Shown one piece after another: positions 60,242 through 64,000 of a stretch of DNA of 64,000 bases. The translations under genes were made by a program, and so were the position numbers. The stretch spans positions 62,001 to 126,000 of the forward strand of contig JAUXPJ010000005.1 of NCBI GenBank assembly GCA_030683815.1, written 5' to 3'. Positions within the stretch are counted from its first letter, which is position 1, and the number at the start of each line of letters is the position of its first letter. A model generated the notes under the pieces. That model did not search any database and was not told the origin of the DNA. It saw nothing but the letters and a program-made list of their open reading frames with translations. This DNA is from Flavobacteriaceae bacterium (GTDB taxonomy: Bacteria > Bacteroidota > Bacteroidia > Flavobacteriales > Flavobacteriaceae).

Positions 60242-62764
60242 TTACATCAACGAACCAAAGAAAACCGCATTCATCAATAATTTATCCGTACCCAACCAAA
60301 AAGCTCTAAAACAAGTATTATCGGTAAAAGCAATGACTTTTCCTCTGCCTAAATTGGCGGTTTTAAAAGGAAGTGTATTGCCGATAATTTTTAAATTTTC
60401 TTTGGAAATATAACCGCTCATCAACGGATTTTTAGTGTACTGAATCGGGTTTCTTAAATTGGTTGAATCTGCTTCAATAAATAGATTAGTATCTCTAAAA
60501 AATGACATTTTATCAGTTGAAATTCCAAAATTGATTGGGTGACTTCTGTCTAATTGAACTTCAAAAATAGCACCCCCAATTTCTTGGGCTCCTCTAAAAT
60601 TACTTCTATTTTCAAAGGAAACATTTTGAGTTTCGGGTTTGGATGTTTTAAAAGTCAGGTTTATTAATTTTTGTTCATTCAGCCATTTTACACTGTTTTG
60701 ATATCCTACTAAAATTCCGCCATTTTGAACAAAATCCTTTATTTTTTCAACAATAGCAGTATCCATTTTTCCTGAAAAATTAGGTAGAATTAAAGTCGTG
60801 TATTCAGCTAAATTAATTCTGTTCATTCTATTCAAATCAATTTTAGTGATATTCATTTGGTAACGAATATCAAACAAATGCCAAATTTCACCGGCATCAT
60901 TTCCACTGATGCCATCGCCAACAATCATGGCTACTTTAGGTGTTTTTAAACTGGCAAAATTCGGACTTCCCAAATCAATTCCATCGGTTAAACTGCTGTT
61001 AGTTGCGGTAAATTCAATGCCGTTTTCACCAGCAATTGATAAGAGCAATTTGTAAATTTCATCAGCACTCATCAGCTGATTTTGAATCGGAATCAATATA
61101 GTTCCGTAATCAAACATTTTGCTGTTTTGTGTAAATTGTTTCAGTGCAGTTTTTACTCTAATTCCCTTTGAAAGAATTTTGTTTAAGGCCGTTGGCGTAT
61201 TGTAATCATGCCACTCAAAAAGATAGCCCACGTTACTTTTTTCAAATGATTTTTTTGGTTTCGGGTTAAAATCGGTGATTTCTTCGCCAATCAATTGTTT
61301 GTTGGCAATACTGTCATAACTCACATTAAAAGCCAGCGGAAGTGTCCAAGTAGAAATATCATAAAAAAGACTGTCGGTAAACTTGGTTCTTTTTTCAAAA
61401 AGTGTGGCAATCAACAAATAATTTTTTTGTTGAAGCGGAATTACATAACTATTTTCACTTTTAAATTGTTTCCCTTTAATTTTAAAATCTTCTTTTAATC
61501 GATGTATTTTAATGTGATGTTGATTCAGAATTTGCGCCATCTTTAACGCTTTGGCATCATCTTTTTCATCCGTAAAAACAAGCGCTTTTGTTTTATCATT
61601 TTCTGCTTTTTTGGCGATATCAGCATAAAAATTCCGCTGATAATTGAGTAAATCGACGCGCAAATTTAAACCGGCTTCTAAAGTTGCCAATGAACTGATT
61701 AACTGATTTTTAACAGTGTATGCAAAAGTTACCAGTCCGTTTTCTGATTGTTGCACACTTCCTCTGGAACTGGCTTGTTCAAATAAAATTCCGATTCCGC
61801 CATTGATATCAGGATAGGTAGAGCCCTTTCCGTAGAAATAATCATCAAAATTTTCTTCCGTAAAATAAAGTGAACCAAATTTATCTAAATCTTTGGCAAA
61901 ATAATTAGAAATTTCTTTGGTGAATTTCTGATTTAAAGCGGGCGTTAACGGATTGTTACTCGATGGTTTTCCGGGTTGAAAGAAATAAGTTGAGTTGGTT
62001 CCCATTTCATGAAAATCGGTTAAAATATTCGGATACCATTGATGATATGTTTTGATTCTAATTTTAGATTCGGGTTGTTGAATGGCCAGCCAATCTCTGT
62101 TCAAATCAAACCAATAATGATTGGTTCTGCCGCCGGGCCAAACTTCATTAAATTCCCGGTCATTGCTATCTGGATTTAAAAAATTACTTTTATGCATATT
62201 TACCCAACTGGAAAATCGCTGGTAACCATCCGGATTGAGCGTCGGATCTAACAAAATAACGGTATTTTCTAAAATTTTATCGATGTATTCACCTTCAGCA
62301 GCTGCTAAATAATAAGCGAGCAATAAACTGGCGTTGGTGCCACTCGCTTCATTGCCATGCACTGAAAATCCTTGTTGAATAATCAACGGCATTTGATTGA
62401 CATTCAAATTTTTTGATACAGAACTTTCAGTAAGTTTTAGGTGTTCTTCTTTAATTTTTTGGAGATTCTGATGATTTCTTTCAGAAGTGATTACCAACAA
62501 AAGTAAGGGTCTGTTTTCATGAGTAACCCCTCTGTTTTCTAAAGTTATTCTATTGGATGATTTCGATAAAATAGTGAGGTAATTTACAATTTGATCATGA
62601 GAAGGATGCCGTTCTCCAACTTGAAAACCCAAAATACTCTCTGGCGTTGGAATGGAAGCATTGTAACGAATGTTTGAAGGTAGATAATAATTGAGGTCAA
62701 TTTTTTGTTGACCATTTACAGATAAAATTGTAAGTAATAGCAGGAAAAGGAAGAAGTTTTTCAT
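60242..62764 (-). CDS. Second secreted M14 family zinc carboxypeptidase with C-terminal amidotransferase-like domain
   Basis: An 840-residue exported protein (signal peptide about 1-18, ending SVNGQ) paralogous to the protein at 6459-8933. Zinc ligands His136 and Glu139 in HGNEASG, His252 in TDFHEMG, and the probable catalytic glutamate Glu329 in ILFEQAS. Shared features include NPDG, WPGGRxNHYWFDLNRDW and the C-terminal amidotransferase-like region VAMIVGDGISGNDAGEIWHLF. It probably trims peptides outside the inner membrane. It is downstream of DUF3276 but separated by a terminator. Confidence 0.9.
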   Translation of the reverse strand: MKNFFLFLLLLTILSVNGQQKIDLNYYLPSNIRYNASIPTPESILGFQVGERHPSHDQIVNYLTILSKSSNRITLENRGVTHENRPLLLLVITSERNHQNLQKIKEEHLKLTESSVSKNLNVNQMPLIIQQGFSVHGNEASGTNASLLLAYYLAAAEGEYIDKILENTVILLDPTLNPDGYQRFSSWVNMHKSNFLNPDSNDREFNEVWPGGRTNHYWFDLNRDWLAIQQPESKIRIKTYHQWYPNILTDFHEMGTNSTYFFQPGKPSSNNPLTPALNQKFTKEISNYFAKDLDKFGSLYFTEENFDDYFYGKGSTYPDINGGIGILFEQASSRGSVQQSENGLVTFAYTVKNQLISSLATLEAGLNLRVDLLNYQRNFYADIAKKAENDKTKALVFTDEKDDAKALKMAQILNQHHIKIHRLKEDFKIKGKQFKSENSYVIPLQQKNYLLIATLFEKRTKFTDSLFYDISTWTLPLAFNVSYDSIANKQLIGEEITDFNPKPKKSFEKSNVGYLFEWHDYNTPTALNKILSKGIRVKTALKQFTQNSKMFDYGTILIPIQNQLMSADEIYKLLLSIAGENGIEFTATNSSLTDGIDLGSPNFASLKTPKVAMIVGDGISGNDAGEIWHLFDIRYQMNITKIDLNRMNRINLAEYTTLILPNFSGKMDTAIVEKIKDFVQNGGILVGYQNSVKWLNEQKLINLTFKTSKPETQNVSFENRSNFRGAQEIGGAIFEVQLDRSHPINFGISTDKMSFFRDTNLFIEADSTNLRNPIQYTKNPLMSGYISKENLKIIGNTLPFKTANLGRGKVIAFTDNTCFRAFWLGTDKLLMNAVFFGSLM

Positions 62765-62779
62765 AAATGTGTTTTAAAA

Positions 62780-62805
62780 AAAGCCACGCTTTCTGGCGTG
62801 GCTTT
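62780..62805 (-). terminator. Terminator of the DUF3276 gene
   Basis: 10-bp stem AAAGCCACGC-TTTCTG-GCGTGGCTTT with T-run on the minus strand; same arms as at 38862-38884. Transcription of the peptidase gene 16 nt downstream needs either read-through or a promoter I could not identify. Confidence 0.85.
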
Positions 62806-62827
62806 AAAAGTAACAAAAATATATTAA

Positions 62828-63193
62828 TTAGATATCTTCAAAACGAATATCAGTAAAATCTTCGGTAGAAACGCCTTCTTCTTCACTCATATTCTTTTTA
62901 AAATCTTTTTGGTGACGTTCACTAATTACTTCATCACCTTTTTCATTAACTACAAAATCAGTAGCTGTTTTCAATATATCCATAAATTCTGAAAAATCTT
63001 CCTTGTACAGATATATTTTGTGTTTTTTGTAATGAAATGAACCATCATCATGGGTAAATTTTTTACTTTCTGTAATAGTTAAATAATAATCATCTGCTTT
63101 GGTAGATCTAACATCAAAAAAATACGTTCTTCTTCCTGCTCTCAGTATTTGTGAGAAAATTTCTTCTTGTTCTAAATTTTCATGTTCACCCAT
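62828..63193 (-). CDS. DUF3276 (PUR-alpha-like) nucleic-acid-binding protein
   Basis: A 121-residue protein: EEIFSQILRAGRRTYFFDVRSTKADDYYLTITESKKF (about 10-46), YKKHKIYLYKEDFSEFMDIL (about 55-74) and an acidic C-terminus. This is the bacterial PUR-repeat fold (DUF3276), which in BpuR-type proteins binds single-stranded DNA and RNA. A role as general nucleic-acid binder or regulator is inferred. It has the best promoter of the window just upstream. Confidence 0.9.
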   Translation of the reverse strand: MGEHENLEQEEIFSQILRAGRRTYFFDVRSTKADDYYLTITESKKFTHDDGSFHYKKHKIYLYKEDFSEFMDILKTATDFVVNEKGDEVISERHQKDFKKNMSEEEGVSTEDFTDIRFEDI

Positions 63194-63234
63194 AATATCG
63201 CTCTTTTAATTAACAAACTAGTTTAAGTGTGTCA

Positions 63235-63264
63235 CAAATCTAACAAAATAAATTGCTTTTACAA
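63235..63264 (-). promoter_or_regulatory. DUF3276 promoter, full consensus TTG-N19-TAGATTTG
   Basis: On the minus strand TTG at 63264-63262 and -7 box at 63242-63235 with exactly 19 nt between, about 42 nt before the start codon. Confidence 0.75.
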
Positions 63265-63308
63265 CAATGTTTTATAAAATTAAATTAATTTAGAATGATT
63301 AAAAATGA

Positions 63309-64000
63309 TTAGTTTCCCATCAATTGCTCATCATACAAATCTTTATAAAAACCATTTACGGTAAGTAACTCATCATGAGTTCCTTCCTGAATTATTTCGC
63401 CTTTATCTAAAACAATAATTTTATCGGCATTTTTAGTAGATGAAACTCGGTGGCTGATAATCAAAGTTGTTCTGCCTTGTGAAAATTTCCCCAGATTTTG
63501 TAAGATTTGTTCTTCGGTTTCTGTATCTACAGCTGATAGACAATCATCTAAAATTAAGATAGTCGGATTTTTAATTAAGGCTCTTGCCATTGAAACTCTT
63601 TGTTTCTGACCACCAGAAAGCGTAATTCCTCTTTCACCTAAGATTGTATTATACCCATTTTTAAATTCAACAATATTTTGGTGAACATCAGCTAATTTTG
63701 CGGCATTTTGAATTTCATCATCAGTTGCATTTTCTGCACCAAATTTGATATTGTTAGAAATGGTTTCAGAAAAAAGAAAAGAATCTTGCGGTACAAAACC
63801 AATTTGTTCTCTTAAAGAATTTAAATGATGGTTTTTTATTGGGACATCATCCACTAAAATAATTCCGTCTTGAACATCGTATAAACGCGCAATTAATTGT
63901 GCAATAGTAGATTTTCCCGAGCCGGTTTTTCCCAGAATGGCTAAGGTTTTTCCAGATTCAACAATAAAAGAAACGTTTTTCAGCGCTGTAATATGGGTGT
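63309..64000 (-). CDS. ABC exporter, ATPase domain (MsbA-like; N-terminal part beyond window)
   Basis: The frame runs past the right edge, so only the last 230 residues are seen: the nucleotide-binding domain of a fused exporter. Walker A GKTGSGKST near the window edge, Q-loop GFVPQDSFLFSETISNN, signature ITLSGGQKQRVSMARAL, Walker B ILILDDCLSAVDTETE (with a second Asp in place of the usual Glu) and H-loop ISHRVSS. The membrane domain must lie just outside. The exported substrate is unknown; lipids or drugs are usual. Confidence 0.9.
   Translation of the reverse strand, partial: THITALKNVSFIVESGKTLAILGKTGSGKSTIAQLIARLYDVQDGIILVDDVPIKNHHLNSLREQIGFVPQDSFLFSETISNNIKFGAENATDDEIQNAAKLADVHQNIVEFKNGYNTILGERGITLSGGQKQRVSMARALIKNPTILILDDCLSAVDTETEEQILQNLGKFSQGRTTLIISHRVSSTKNADKIIVLDKGEIIQEGTHDELLTVNGFYKDLYDEQLMGN

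Overview
The window looks like chromosomal core sequence from a member of the Flavobacteriaceae (Bacteroidota), close to Flavobacterium. The evidence is low GC content, almost no Shine-Dalgarno sequences before start codons, many promoters of the Bacteroidota type (TTG about 19-23 nt before TAnnTTTG), and lineage-typical genes: the DUF4295 protein next to rpmG, DUF3276, DUF6048/DUF6452, DUF5916, DUF1573, BshC and ornithine aminotransferase. There is no phage, integrase, transposase, CRISPR array, rRNA or tRNA that I can see.

Layout. 1-5.1 kb: the end of a fumarylacetoacetate-hydrolase-family gene, cinA, then rpmB-rpmG-DUF4295, ftsY and a lipoprotein amidase. 5.1-11.3 kb: rimO, a large secreted M14 carboxypeptidase, a methyltransferase and bshC. 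11.3-20.3 kb: a CmpX/MscS-type TM-helix protein, lpdA, argS, a YkgJ-type Cys-cluster protein, a NamZ-like muramidase lipoprotein diverging from a LolC/FtsX-type permease, and a cysteine synthase/CBS-like enzyme. 20.4-26.8 kb: lipA, then a tight operon (NqrM-like protein, GT2 glycosyltransferase, ECF sigma factor, divergent Nramp-like transporter), and an EF-G paralogue. 26.8-36.1 kb: a repeat-rich gap, murB, an aminotransferase, an aspartic protease with a PDZ-like end, DUF1573, valS, a small lipoprotein, a nucleoside phosphorylase, an eIF1/SUI1 protein and a small two-helix membrane protein. 36.3-44.2 kb: DUF6048/DUF6452, rlmD, a cytochrome c lipoprotein, rocD, a DEAD-box helicase and a thioredoxin-fold lipoprotein lacking CXXC. 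44.3-50.7 kb: an ABC-F ATPase, a three-gene ECF sigma operon and the three-gene proton-translocating transhydrogenase. 51-64 kb: an MBL hydrolase, an esterase, a DUF4870 protein, a dihydroorotase homologue that has lost its metal motif, mtnN, lolD, DUF5916, sucC, a second M14 carboxypeptidase, DUF3276 and the start of an ABC exporter.

The genes are mainly housekeeping: translation (rpmB, rpmG, valS, argS, rimO, rlmD, EF-G-like, ABC-F), lipoate and 2-oxoacid metabolism (lipA, lpdA, sucC), thiol chemistry (bshC, cysteine synthase), envelope building (murB, NamZ, LolC/LolD-type proteins, GT2) and redox balance (pntAA/AB/B). The longer gaps near 13.8, 19.1, 27.3 and 59.9 kb hold flavobacterial intergenic repeats; the 363-nt gap before 51.1 kb does not.

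I see no clearly new multi-gene defence or metabolic system. The most interesting signals are molecular: an ABC-F protein whose two composite ATP sites look one intact and one dead, a dihydroorotase homologue without its HxH motif, an Nramp homologue without the metal motifs in an operon with an ECF sigma factor, three Met-Arg-style repeats in a putative anti-sigma factor, modular REP-like elements with a constant head and variable hairpin, and several small genes or non-ATG starts supported by promoter evidence.
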